Source of the DNA: Planctomycetaceae bacterium
GTDB lineage: Bacteria > Planctomycetota > Phycisphaerae > Phycisphaerales > SM1A02
Assembly (NCBI GenBank): GCA_947474065.1
Contig: CANJHD010000015.1
Location: 1 to 43,812 of the forward strand
Direction: 5' to 3'
DNA length: 43,812 bases
In this document: piece by piece, positions 8,169 to 16,310 of the stretch
Position numbering within the stretch: position 1 is the first letter of the stretch
Layout of the letters: each line of letters begins with the position of its first letter
Notes under the pieces: model-generated
The model's input: the letters and a program-made list of their open reading frames with translations, nothing else
Told to the model about the DNA's origin: nothing
The model's database searches: none
Made by a program: the position numbers and the translations under genes

Positions 8169-9083
8169 ATGGACCATTGCTTGCAGACACGCGTTTTCCG
8201 ATCCTTCGCTGTCGCTTGCGCGTTAGCGACGTGTGTGGTGAGTTTGGCGAGCAGTTCCGCTGTGGCGCCTCCCGCGCCCGGTGCCGCGCCTAGTTCCGCG
8301 CCCGTTCCCGCGCCCGTTCCCGCGCCCGCTGCCGCCGTGGCTCCCGCCTTCACTGACACCATTGTTGGCACCGCAATCCGCGTCGACATGATGGCTGTCC
8401 CCGCATGTGATGGCGGCGCTCCGTTCTTCGCCGCACGCACGGAAGTGCCATGGGAACTCTTCGATGCGTTCCTCTATCAGCTCGACCAGAAAGCGGGCGC
8501 AAGCACGCCAGCGAGCGATGCCGTCACGCGTCCAACGAAGCCGTACGTGTCGGTCGATCGCGGGTACGGACACCAAGGTTGGCCTGCGATCTCCATGAGC
8601 TCAAAGGGTGCCGTTCAATTCTGCGAATGGCTTTCGAAGAAGACGGGTCGAACCTATCGGTTGCCGACCGTTGCAGAGTGGCAATGCATGGCGAAGCAGA
8701 CCCCAGTCACCGCGGATTCAATCACTGACGGCGCGTGGACTGCAGCGGATGCAAAGAATGCATCGCACAAGATTGGAACCAAAAAATTTGATGCGCTCGG
8801 TCTCGCTGATCTCTGGGGCAATGCCGCGGAGTGGTGCGTTGCTGCCGACGGATCATTCTGCATACTTGGTGGTTCATTCAAGGACAAGAAAATCGACCCC
8901 GCCGCGATGAAGCCGATCCCCGAAACCGAGGATTGGAACGAGAGTGATCCGCAGTTCCCCAAGAGCGTGTGGTGGCTCGTAGATGGCCCGTACATTGGAA
9001 TGCGCGTTGTAACGAACGACGCCAACGCACACATGAATCCCGCGCCGAGTGGCGCAGCACCTGCAGCAACGGAGAAGAAATAA
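8169..9083 (+). CDS. Exported SUMF1/FGE-fold protein lacking obvious catalytic cysteines
   Basis: The 304-residue protein begins with a signal peptide (SFAVACALATCVVSLASSSAVA), then an Ala/Pro-rich linker (PAPVPAPVPAPAAA, encoded by 12-base DNA repeats near 8297-8332). A SUMF1 (formylglycine-generating enzyme) fold follows: GAVQFCEWLSKKTGRTYRLP, then VAEW, LADLWGNAAEWC, ILGGSF and a closing IGMRVV. True FGE carries a reactive cysteine pair near its C-terminus; none is seen in the final ~80 residues here, so a structural or binding role is more likely than sulfatase maturation. It overlaps the next gene by one base (TAATG), so it is co-translated with the Tat-exported oxidoreductase. Confidence 0.82.
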   Translation: MDHCLQTRVFRSFAVACALATCVVSLASSSAVAPPAPGAAPSSAPVPAPVPAPAAAVAPAFTDTIVGTAIRVDMMAVPACDGGAPFFAARTEVPWELFDAFLYQLDQKAGASTPASDAVTRPTKPYVSVDRGYGHQGWPAISMSSKGAVQFCEWLSKKTGRTYRLPTVAEWQCMAKQTPVTADSITDGAWTAADAKNASHKIGTKKFDALGLADLWGNAAEWCVAADGSFCILGGSFKDKKIDPAAMKPIPETEDWNESDPQFPKSVWWLVDGPYIGMRVVTNDANAHMNPAPSGAAPAATEKK

Positions 9084-10402
9084 TGACCACAGAACAGACC
9101 TCGGGCGGCATCACTCGCCGCGATTTCGTCGCCATCTCCTCCGCAGCCGGAATGGCAGCATTCATTGCACCATCCGTGCTCGGCGCGCAGGACACCGGTA
9201 GTCCTCTGAAGCCGCTCAAGATCGCCCTCATCGGTTGCGGCGGTCGCGGCTCGGGTGACGCGAATCAGGCATTGAAGGCTGACAAAGGCGTGATCCTCTG
9301 GGCAGTCGCGGATGTTTTTCCCGATCGAATGGACAGTTGCCTCAAGCAGTTTGAGAAGCACCCAGCGAAGGATCGCGTGCAGGTGCCCGCTGAGCGCCGC
9401 TTCTCCGGCTTCGATGGGTACAAGCAAGCGATCGCGTCGGGCGTTGACGTGGTGCTGCTCTGCAGCGCGCCGCACTTCCGTCCGATGCACCTCGCCGAGG
9501 CAGTAGCAGCTGGCAAGCACATCTTCTGCGAGAAGCCAATGTTCGTTGACGCGCCTGGCTACCGCAGCGTGGTAGAGAGTGCGAAGGCTGCAAAGGCAAA
9601 GAACATCAACCTGATGTCTGGCTTCTGCTGGCGCCGCTCAGCGCCGGAAGCTGCCACGTTCGCTCAATTAGAGAAGGGCACGCTTGGCACGCCGATGGCT
9701 ATGTACGGCTGCTACTACACCGGTCCGCTTGGCACCAACAAGCGTCAGCCGGGCTGGAGCGACATGGAGTTCCAAGTGCGTAACTGGCAGCATTTCACCT
9801 GGCTTTCTGGCGATCAGATGGTTGAACAGGCCGTGCATTCAGTCGACAAGATCAACTGGTGCTTCCGTAATGAGCCACCAAAGAGCGCTGTTGGAATGGG
9901 CGGGCGTCAACTTCGCGAGGCAATGCCTGAGCGCGGCGACGTCTATGACCACTTCGCCATCGTGTACGAGTGGGCCGATGGACGCCGTGCATTCTTGAAT
10001 TGCCGCCAAGAGCCGGACTGCTACTTCGAGAACACCGATTGGATCGCCGGCACGAAGGGTCAGTGCTTCATCAACGGATGGGGCCCGACTCACATTATGA
10101 AGGATCCCACTGGCAAGGTGCTCTGGGAGTATCCGGCCGATGCTCCAAAGTCTGACATGTATCAGAACGAGCACGACGAACTCTTCAAGGCGATTCGTGA
10201 TGGCAAGGTCATCAACGATGGCGAGTGGATGGTTGTCAGCAACATGATGGCTGTTCTTGGTCGCATGGCGGCTTACAGCGGCCAGCAGGTCACGTGGGAG
10301 CAGGCGATCGCTTCGACGGAATCGCTTTCGCCGAAGCAATACATCATGGGTCCGCTTGAGATGCCCATCGAGAAGAAGCCTGGGCAGTACAAAGTAGTGT
10401 GA
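9083..10402 (+). CDS. Tat-exported Gfo/Idh/MocA family oxidoreductase
   Basis: This is an NAD(P)-dependent sugar or polyol oxidoreductase of the Gfo/Idh/MocA type, 439 residues. The N-terminus holds a twin-arginine signal (TRRDFVAISSAAGMAAF...LGAQ), so it is probably exported folded with its cofactor. The Rossmann domain reads KIALIGCGGRGSG. The catalytic motif is GKHIFCEKPM (EKP lysine). EQAVHSVDKINW supplies the conserved His/Asp of the C-terminal domain. The start is the ATG overlapping the preceding stop. Multiple such Tat-signal oxidoreductases are characteristic of planctomycetes. The substrate is unknown. Confidence 0.92.
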   Translation: MTTEQTSGGITRRDFVAISSAAGMAAFIAPSVLGAQDTGSPLKPLKIALIGCGGRGSGDANQALKADKGVILWAVADVFPDRMDSCLKQFEKHPAKDRVQVPAERRFSGFDGYKQAIASGVDVVLLCSAPHFRPMHLAEAVAAGKHIFCEKPMFVDAPGYRSVVESAKAAKAKNINLMSGFCWRRSAPEAATFAQLEKGTLGTPMAMYGCYYTGPLGTNKRQPGWSDMEFQVRNWQHFTWLSGDQMVEQAVHSVDKINWCFRNEPPKSAVGMGGRQLREAMPERGDVYDHFAIVYEWADGRRAFLNCRQEPDCYFENTDWIAGTKGQCFINGWGPTHIMKDPTGKVLWEYPADAPKSDMYQNEHDELFKAIRDGKVINDGEWMVVSNMMAVLGRMAAYSGQQVTWEQAIASTESLSPKQYIMGPLEMPIEKKPGQYKVV

Positions 10403-10444
10403 TAATGGGCGGAGCACTCTGAACTACGTAGCAAGGATGATCAC

Positions 10445-11770
10445 ATGACCGACAGCGCACCACATTCGCCGAATACCTCGCTCAATCCAACACGCCGCAG
10501 TTTCCTTGGAACGAGCGGCGCCCTCATGGCCGCAGCGATTGCCGCTCCGATTGTTCTCACTCGGTCCCGAGCGCTGGCTGGCACTGTTCCGCCAGCAAGT
10601 CCGAGCGAATCAAAGGGCAAGGCAATCCGTATCGGCGTGATCGGCTGCGGTGGTCGTGGCACTGGTGCGGCGTTTGATGCTCTGAAAGCAAGCCCCGATA
10701 CCAAGATCGTGGCACTTGGCGATCTGTTTCCAGACCGCGTCCAAGGTGCTGCGGCAGGGCTTGCAAAGAATCCGCGCGGCGTGGTGCCAGCTTCTGTGTG
10801 CTTCTCTGGCTTTGATGCCTATCGGAAGGTGCTTGCCACCGACTGCGACATGGTGATCCTTGCAACGTCGCCGGGATTCCGGCCAACGCACTTTGCGGCA
10901 GCGGTTGACGCTGGCAAGCACATCTTCTTTGAGAAGCCAGTAGCAGTTGATCCAAGTGGAATTCGCACAGTGCTTGACGCATCGGCGCGTGCCGCTGAGC
11001 GCAAGTTGTGCATCGTGACGGGGACGCAGCGTCGACATGAACGCTGCTACATCGAGGCGATGGCCAGGATCCAAGATGGCGCGATCGGCCGACCAATCGC
11101 CGCCCGTTGCTATTGGAATCAGGGTGGTTTATGGAACAAGGTGCCTGATCCGAAGCTCTCAGAGATTGAGAATCAGATTCGCAATTGGCTCTACTACACG
11201 TGGCTGTCTGGCGATCACATCGTTGAGCAGCACGTGCACAACATTGACGTAGTCAACTGGGCGATGGGCGGGGCGCCGCTTCGTTGTGTGGCCACTGGTG
11301 GTCGACAAGTTCGCACCGAGCCAGCATTCGGCGCGATCAACGATCACTTCTCGATTCACTACGAGTATTCGGATGATCGCCTGGGCGCTTCCATGTGCCG
11401 CCAGCAAGACAACACCGACGGCAAGGTTGAAGAAATCATCTACGGAACCGAAGGGACCATGCTCACCTCAAGTGGCAGCGCGCAGTGCCGCGGTCGAACA
11501 GCGTGGACATTTGCCGGTGAGAATCCGAATCCCTACGTGGTTGAGCATGTTGACCTGCAAGAGGCGGTTCGTGGCAATGCCCCGTATATCAATGAAGGAA
11601 AGCGCATTGCGGAAAGCACCATGACAGCGATCATGGGTCGCATGGCCGCATACACCGGCAAGAATCTCGAGTGGAGCGCTGCAATCGCTGACCCGATGGA
11701 CCTTGTGCCGAAGGACCCGAAGCCGGGTCCGGGCATGATTCAGAAAGTGGCGATGCCCGGAGTGGCGTGA
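10445..11770 (+). CDS. Second Tat-exported Gfo/Idh/MocA family oxidoreductase
   Basis: This 441-residue paralogue of the preceding gene is read in the same direction after 42 bases. The twin-arginine signal is NPTRRSFLGTSGALMAAAIAA. It keeps IGVIGCGGRGTG (dinucleotide binding), GKHIFFEKPVAVD (catalytic Lys) and EQHVHNIDVVNW (His/Asp of the substrate domain). AAGGAT lies upstream of the ATG at good spacing. With the SUMF1-like gene it forms a probable three-gene operon for envelope sugar metabolism. The last 31 bases overlap the convergent apbE gene. The tandem arrangement suggests duplication, but the two substrate domains have diverged. Confidence 0.92.
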   Translation: MTDSAPHSPNTSLNPTRRSFLGTSGALMAAAIAAPIVLTRSRALAGTVPPASPSESKGKAIRIGVIGCGGRGTGAAFDALKASPDTKIVALGDLFPDRVQGAAAGLAKNPRGVVPASVCFSGFDAYRKVLATDCDMVILATSPGFRPTHFAAAVDAGKHIFFEKPVAVDPSGIRTVLDASARAAERKLCIVTGTQRRHERCYIEAMARIQDGAIGRPIAARCYWNQGGLWNKVPDPKLSEIENQIRNWLYYTWLSGDHIVEQHVHNIDVVNWAMGGAPLRCVATGGRQVRTEPAFGAINDHFSIHYEYSDDRLGASMCRQQDNTDGKVEEIIYGTEGTMLTSSGSAQCRGRTAWTFAGENPNPYVVEHVDLQEAVRGNAPYINEGKRIAESTMTAIMGRMAAYTGKNLEWSAAIADPMDLVPKDPKPGPGMIQKVAMPGVA

Positions 11771-12810
11771 GTGGCGAGCGCGGGAGTCGGCCAGCCTTCA
11801 CTTGTCACAACAGGATCGCCTTCTGTTTCATAGTGCCAGCGTGCGCTGGTTGTTTGCAACTTCGCAAGCAGGGCGCGTCCGCGTTCCGGTCCCATCACGG
11901 AGAGTGCAGTCGCTAACGCGTCGGCCTCGATACCCGTGCGCGCAACGACCACAACTTCAACACGAGTCGTGAGTGGTTCGCCCGTTGTTGGGTCAATGAT
12001 GTGGCTGCGGCGCGTTGTCTTTGATCCACTCGTTGCAACGTCCATATGTTGAAATCGATCGCCACTGGTAGTAACGGCGGCATTCGCTAGTTCAAGCGTG
12101 GTGTGCCAGGGGTCATCAAGATCAATGTTCCAGCCGGTGCGGCCGGGTGGTGCATCACTCACAGCGATGTCACCGGAAAGATCGATCAAGGCACTGGCCA
12201 CTCCGCGTTCGCGTAGTACCGCAAGTGCAGCATCGGCGCCCATTCCTTGGCCAATTCCACCGAAATCAAGTTCGAGTCCCGGTACGCGTGCGGCGTACGT
12301 ATGCGTGACTTCATCAAACTGCACCTGTTGCCATCCGCAGCGCGCGCGGAGTGTTTGCAATTCGGTTGCGTCCGGAATACGCCCATCGCGTCGTGCAGCG
12401 CGCCATCGCTTGGTGAGCGCGCCAACGGTTGGGTCAAATGCTCCGTCGGTCATGCGCGCGTAGGCGAGCGAAGCGCTGATAGCGGCCGCAAGATCTGGTC
12501 CAACGGTCGCCTTCACGCCTGCGAGCGATGGAAGTTGTCGCGTTTCGCTTGCAGGCATCCAGTCGCTCAATGCCTCTTCAATGCGCGCGAGGCGTTCGAA
12601 TACCGCGCGTGCGGATTCGTTGGCTGATTCTTCGCTGCGCGCATAGAACACTATGCGGCAGGGTGCGCCCATCACAAGGCGTGAGAACTCAAACTGCTTT
12701 GCGGCGATAGCGCTCTCTGACGCTATGGGTCCGTTGGATTGGCATGCACTCAGCGCGCCAATGCCCATGCACGAAAGGACAACGTGCGCAATCACCGCAC
12801 CCGATTTCAT
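11740..12810 (-). CDS. apbE: FAD:protein FMN transferase (ApbE family lipoprotein)
   Basis: ApbE transfers FMN from FAD onto a Ser/Thr of target flavoproteins, typically RNF/NQR subunits or extracytoplasmic flavoproteins. The protein has 356 residues and an N-terminal lipobox (GALSACQ, Cys23), so it is a membrane-anchored periplasmic enzyme. Family motifs are MGAPCRIVFYA, LDFGGIGQGMGADAALAVL, SALIDLSGDI, HIIDPTTGEP and DALATALSVMG, the last including the Mg/flavin-site residues. The start at 12810 is fixed by an ATGA overlap with the upstream methyltransferase gene. The 3' end overlaps the convergent oxidoreductase gene. No RNF or NQR target is in the window. Confidence 0.9.
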   Translation of the reverse strand: MKSGAVIAHVVLSCMGIGALSACQSNGPIASESAIAAKQFEFSRLVMGAPCRIVFYARSEESANESARAVFERLARIEEALSDWMPASETRQLPSLAGVKATVGPDLAAAISASLAYARMTDGAFDPTVGALTKRWRAARRDGRIPDATELQTLRARCGWQQVQFDEVTHTYAARVPGLELDFGGIGQGMGADAALAVLRERGVASALIDLSGDIAVSDAPPGRTGWNIDLDDPWHTTLELANAAVTTSGDRFQHMDVATSGSKTTRRSHIIDPTTGEPLTTRVEVVVVARTGIEADALATALSVMGPERGRALLAKLQTTSARWHYETEGDPVVTSEGWPTPALATHATPGIATF

Positions 12811-13520
12811 TGCCACTGTTTCTGCATCATGACTATGTTTCGAGCTGGAATATGGCATATCCATTCCAGATCCTGAGCGATTGACCGAAAGGTCGCCTCG
12901 CGATAGAAAGTGACATGGGTTGGATCGCGCCGATAGTGCCAGTCTGCAAATTGCGCATCATCGGTCTGGAAATTCGTCATGATCGCCAATGTTCCGCCTG
13001 GTCGCAGCAGCCGGTCAAGTTGCTGAAACTCTGCGCGTGGGTGATGAAAGTGCTCGACTACTTCAGTGCAAGTAATGAAGTCATAGTCGCGTTCAAGCGG
13101 AGCGGTGTCAGGAAAGAAGATCGGGTCGTAGATCTGCATGATGTGCCCGGCATCACCCAAGATCTGCGCGAGCGCTGGTCCTGGTCCGCAGCCGTAATCG
13201 AGCCCCTCTTGCGCCGCGGGCAGTCGCTTCAGCAGCGGATCGGAAACACGCTGGAGGAATGCGCGGTATCCCTTGTCATTTAGATCATTGTTGTGCTGTG
13301 CGTAGCGCGCGTGCTCATCATCACGGGTGGGAAGATGCGCGTCACCTAAGAGCGTCGCCTGGCACGTTCCGCAGCGCCAGTATTCCAAAGTATCAATCAC
13401 TGCGAGCGTTCGGAGTGTGCGGCGCCCGCATACGCGACATCCGTGCAGCGGGGCCGGAGGAAGAGGCGCCTCGACCGGAGGTGCCACTTGTTGGGGTTTG
13501 GGATTTCGATTTACTGCCAT
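12807..13520 (-). CDS. Class I SAM-dependent methyltransferase with N-terminal zinc ribbon
   Basis: The 237-residue protein opens with a Pro-rich stretch, then a four-cysteine zinc ribbon (CRVCGRR...YWRCGTCQ). The Rossmann methyltransferase follows: LDYGCGPGPAL is motif I for SAM binding, FITCTEVVEHFHHP is the motif around the acceptor-strand end, and LLRPGGTLAIMTNF is the typical later strand. The substrate is unknown; similar proteins act on sugars or small molecules. The start MAVNRNPKP is preferred over a longer upstream frame that overlaps the divergent reductase gene. It is coupled to apbE by a 4-base overlap. Confidence 0.83.
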   Translation of the reverse strand: MAVNRNPKPQQVAPPVEAPLPPAPLHGCRVCGRRTLRTLAVIDTLEYWRCGTCQATLLGDAHLPTRDDEHARYAQHNNDLNDKGYRAFLQRVSDPLLKRLPAAQEGLDYGCGPGPALAQILGDAGHIMQIYDPIFFPDTAPLERDYDFITCTEVVEHFHHPRAEFQQLDRLLRPGGTLAIMTNFQTDDAQFADWHYRRDPTHVTFYREATFRSIAQDLEWICHIPARNIVMMQKQWQ

Positions 13521-13572
13521 AAGTGGATTGTGACATGACGCGAGCGACTTGGCGCGTGGTAATTTGCCACCC

Positions 13573-14577
13573 GTGACGCCCACGGCACACATCCTCGGCG
13601 CGGGCGGAATTGGCATCGCGGCTGCCGCTTGCCTCGTTCGCGCCGGTTGGTCGGTGACCATGGTCGACGCCAATGCCGCCAAGGTGGCAGCCGGGCGTGC
13701 GGCTGGCATGGTGATTGACGATCAGCCGCCCATGCGCGTGGACTTTGTGGACTTTAATTCCTGGAGCCCCCCAGCCGGAGCAACAGTCCTCCTGTGCACC
13801 AAGACCTTTGACAACGCGGCCATTCTGGCGCGCCTGCCTCATGGTCAGGCGGTGTTGCCGGTTCAGAATGGGTTCGAGCCCGTGCTCGAGCTTCGCGAGC
13901 ATCCGAGCGAGGCCATCGCGTCCTTCGTGTCTGCGTGCCCGGCTGATCGACCAGTCGCTCGAATCACGCGGGCAGGTTCGTTGCACATCGGGGCGCGCCG
14001 TTCCGTGAACGCTGACGAGGCAGGGCGCATCGCTGAACTGGCGACTGCATTCCGCGCAGGCAAACTCTTCGCGGTGGAACATGTAGCAGATGTTCGCCCG
14101 TTTAAAGCAACCAAGCTCATGTACAACGCGGCCATCTCGCCGCTTGCAGCAAGCGCGGGGGTTGACAACGCCGGGCTTCTGACTGACCCGCTCGCGCAAC
14201 GCCTGTTCTTTGCGTTGCTGCGCGAGAATTACAACATCCTCCACGGTGCTCATCAGCGTCTTGAGAAGATTGGCCCATTCCATCCAACGACTGTGATGCG
14301 AATTCTCGCCACGCCGTTTCTTCCAGGCATCATGGGCGTGTTCTTTCGACCGTCACTGCGCGGAACATATTGCTCGATGAGCCCGGACATGGGGAGCGGT
14401 CGTACGGAAGTGGATGCGTACAACGGCCATCTTGTGCGCCTTGCTGGCACTACGCCATGCCCAATCAATCGCGCGGTGATCGCAATGGTTGAACGCATTT
14501 CCGCTGAACGCCGAGCGCCTTCGCCAGCACATCTCCAACAGCTTGCTGCGACGCTTTCGAGCGGAGTTCTTGCATGA
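13573..14577 (+). CDS. Ketopantoate reductase-like NADP-dependent oxidoreductase (PanE/ApbA family)
   Basis: This is a two-domain reductase of the PanE fold. AHILGAGGIGIAAAACLVRAG forms the N-terminal dinucleotide site, TVLLCTKTFD the following strand, and VLPVQNG the conserved loop. FKATKLMYNAAISPLAASAG matches the family Lys/Asn catalytic segment. I use the GTG at 13573 because it places the Rossmann motif six residues from the N-terminus as in relatives; a TTG at 13549 is also possible, and neither has a clear ribosome site. It overlaps the next gene by ATGA. Its pairing with an epimerase rather than other pantothenate genes makes true ketopantoate reduction uncertain. Confidence 0.8.
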   Translation: MTPTAHILGAGGIGIAAAACLVRAGWSVTMVDANAAKVAAGRAAGMVIDDQPPMRVDFVDFNSWSPPAGATVLLCTKTFDNAAILARLPHGQAVLPVQNGFEPVLELREHPSEAIASFVSACPADRPVARITRAGSLHIGARRSVNADEAGRIAELATAFRAGKLFAVEHVADVRPFKATKLMYNAAISPLAASAGVDNAGLLTDPLAQRLFFALLRENYNILHGAHQRLEKIGPFHPTTVMRILATPFLPGIMGVFFRPSLRGTYCSMSPDMGSGRTEVDAYNGHLVRLAGTTPCPINRAVIAMVERISAERRAPSPAHLQQLAATLSSGVLA

Positions 14578-15563
14578 ATGTTGTCACTGGCGCGGCCGGA
14601 TACATCGGATCCCACCTCGTTGATCGATTGCTTCAGGCAGGCGAAGAGGTGCGTGTGGTTGAGCATCCGGCGGCATCTGTTGAACACCTTCCGCTGAAAA
14701 ATGTGGATTTGGTCCGCGCGGATATCCGCGATGCCGCCGCGATGCGGGAAGCCACGCGCGGCTGCAAGCGCGTGTACCACCTTGCCGCGGATCCGAATCT
14801 TTGGCGCCGTGATCGCCGTGAGTTCGATGCCATCAATCATGTTGGTGCATTGAATGTCATGCGCGCTGCGCTCGATGGCGGAGCGAGCCGAGTGTTGTAT
14901 GTGAGCACGGAGAGCATTCTTACATCGGGTGTGCCCGGCTCGAATCATGCATCGATTGAGTCCGCGCGGTTTCGCGAGGAAGACATGATTGGTCCGTATT
15001 GCCTGAGTAAGTTCCGTGCGGAGCGCGCGGCCTTCCAACTCGCAGAGGCGGGCAGTCCGGTGATCGTCTGTAGCCCGACGCTGCCGATCGGGCCAGGCGA
15101 CCGCAACCAAACGCCGCCCACCCGACTGGCCGTTGCGTTCTGTCGCGGCAAGATTCCTGCGTACCTTGACTGCAGTGTGAATCTGATCGATGCGCGCGAT
15201 GTTGCCGACGGGCTGGTGCGCGCGATGGATCGCGGTCGACCTGGAGTTCGTTACATGCTCGGCGCGCACAACACGCGGCTTGCCAACTGGCTGGGGGTGC
15301 TTGCGGGCATTGTCGGGCGACCCGCGCCGCGGTATTCGATTCCATACTCGTTGGCGCTCGCGGTTGGTTGGTGCAGCGAGCGATGGGCGGATGCAGTTTC
15401 GCACCGCATTCCAATGGCCACCGTCACGGGCGTGCGTCTGACCCGGCGGACGATGCACTTTGATCACTCAGCCAGCCTTGCCGAGCTTGGGTTGGCTCCG
15501 CGATCCGTGGAAGAATCAACCCAAGATGCGGTGGATTGGTATCGGCAGCAGAATTGGATCTAA
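14574..15563 (+). CDS. NAD-dependent epimerase/dehydratase (extended SDR, HpnA-like)
   Basis: This 329-residue extended short-chain dehydrogenase acts on a nucleotide sugar or related substrate. The NAD motif TGAAGYIGSHLVDRLL opens the protein. The strand VYHLAADPNLW precedes the active site. YVSTESI supplies the catalytic Ser/Thr region and GPYCLSKFRAE the YxxxK pair. The segment VYHLAADPNLW resembles hopanoid-associated epimerases (HpnA), but no other hopanoid gene is present, so the specific role is open. It is translationally coupled to the PanE-like reductase. A 186-base gap separates it from the H-NOX cassette. Confidence 0.85.
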   Translation: MNVVTGAAGYIGSHLVDRLLQAGEEVRVVEHPAASVEHLPLKNVDLVRADIRDAAAMREATRGCKRVYHLAADPNLWRRDRREFDAINHVGALNVMRAALDGGASRVLYVSTESILTSGVPGSNHASIESARFREEDMIGPYCLSKFRAERAAFQLAEAGSPVIVCSPTLPIGPGDRNQTPPTRLAVAFCRGKIPAYLDCSVNLIDARDVADGLVRAMDRGRPGVRYMLGAHNTRLANWLGVLAGIVGRPAPRYSIPYSLALAVGWCSERWADAVSHRIPMATVTGVRLTRRTMHFDHSASLAELGLAPRSVEESTQDAVDWYRQQNWI

Positions 15564-15749
15564 AGCGGGTCGGCAGGGGCGATGAGTGCCATTTCAGGTG
15601 CTGTCCACGGCGGGGTATCGCCGATGCTTGGTGGTTGGAAGTCCTTCAGGGAAATTTGCTTGTACTGAATACCATGTACTCAGTGCCAATTTCTGGCGTT
15701 TATATGAATCATCTGTTCGTCACTACCCACTATTAGCAAGGGATCCCGT
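15564..15749 (+). promoter_or_regulatory. Intergenic region upstream of the H-NOX operon; likely promoter region
   Basis: This 186-base non-coding stretch is more AT-rich toward the H-NOX start. It contains a 14-base-period direct repeat of TGTACT (15661-15666 and 15675-15680), bounded by ACTGA/TCAGT half-sites at 15664-15684. A TATATGA stretch near 15701 could be a -10 element. The ribosome site AAGGGA (15738-15743) sits 6 bases before the H-NOX ATG. No factor can be assigned from this; the repeat is a candidate operator only. Confidence 0.35.
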
Positions 15750-16310
15750 ATGCATGGAATGATTAATAAGTCGATTGAAGATCTGGTCACCATTAAATTT
15801 GGCGCCGACAAGTGGATCGCCGTCAAGAAGAAGGCCGGAGTAGAAGTCGAGGCGTTCATCAGTAACGAGAGTTATCCCGACCAGATGACCTATGGACTTG
15901 TTGGCGCAGCAACCGAGGTACTTGGTCTGACTGTCGATCAAGTGCTGTATGCCTTCGGGGAGTTCTGGGTGGTCCATACCGCTAGCCGTGGCTACGGCGA
16001 CTTGCTCAAGTCAGCAGGACGCACGCTTGGAGAGTTCCTCGATTACCTCCCGCTATTCCACACCCGCGTCGCGTTGATCTTTCCAAATCTTCAGCCGCCG
16101 CGATTTGAATGCTCAGATCGCCACGAAGACCGCATCACCATGCACTACTACAGCCACCGCCCCGGCCTGTCGATGGTGGTGGTTGGCATGCTGAACGGAG
16201 TTGCCCAGATCTACAATACGCCTGCAACCGTGACGCAGACAAAGTTCAAGGACAAGGGCGCTGATCACGACGAGTTCCTTGTGGTGTGGAGTGCAGCAGT
16301 AAGCACATGA
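15750..16310 (+). CDS. H-NOX heme nitric-oxide sensor protein
   Basis: This stand-alone, 186-residue H-NOX (HNOB) domain is a soluble protein that binds b-type heme and senses NO (in some relatives O2). The N-terminus MHGMINKSIEDLV is typical of the family. His104 in LPLFHTR is the proximal heme ligand. Tyr133, Ser135 and Arg137 in YYSHR form the YxSxR motif that holds the heme propionates. The helix after YxSxR (PGLSMVVVGMLNGV) has no tyrosine, which by comparison with characterised proteins favours an NO-selective rather than O2-binding pocket. The stop overlaps the start of the HNOBA kinase gene by ATGA, so sensor and kinase are made together. Confidence 0.95.
   Translation: MHGMINKSIEDLVTIKFGADKWIAVKKKAGVEVEAFISNESYPDQMTYGLVGAATEVLGLTVDQVLYAFGEFWVVHTASRGYGDLLKSAGRTLGEFLDYLPLFHTRVALIFPNLQPPRFECSDRHEDRITMHYYSHRPGLSMVVVGMLNGVAQIYNTPATVTQTKFKDKGADHDEFLVVWSAAVST

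Noticed and set aside
8654-9520. A 288-codon open frame antisense to the SUMF1-like and oxidoreductase genes
   Set aside because: No recognisable domain and opposite well-supported genes.
14253-15467. A 404-codon open frame antisense to the PanE-like and epimerase genes
   Set aside because: Arg/His-rich translation without any family motif, fully opposite two genes with clear motifs; a usual by-product of high GC.
15662-15672. GT-N7-AC match resembling a NorR site upstream of the H-NOX gene
   Set aside because: Four fixed bases occur often by chance; NorR sites come as three copies with a sigma-54 promoter, and none is seen.
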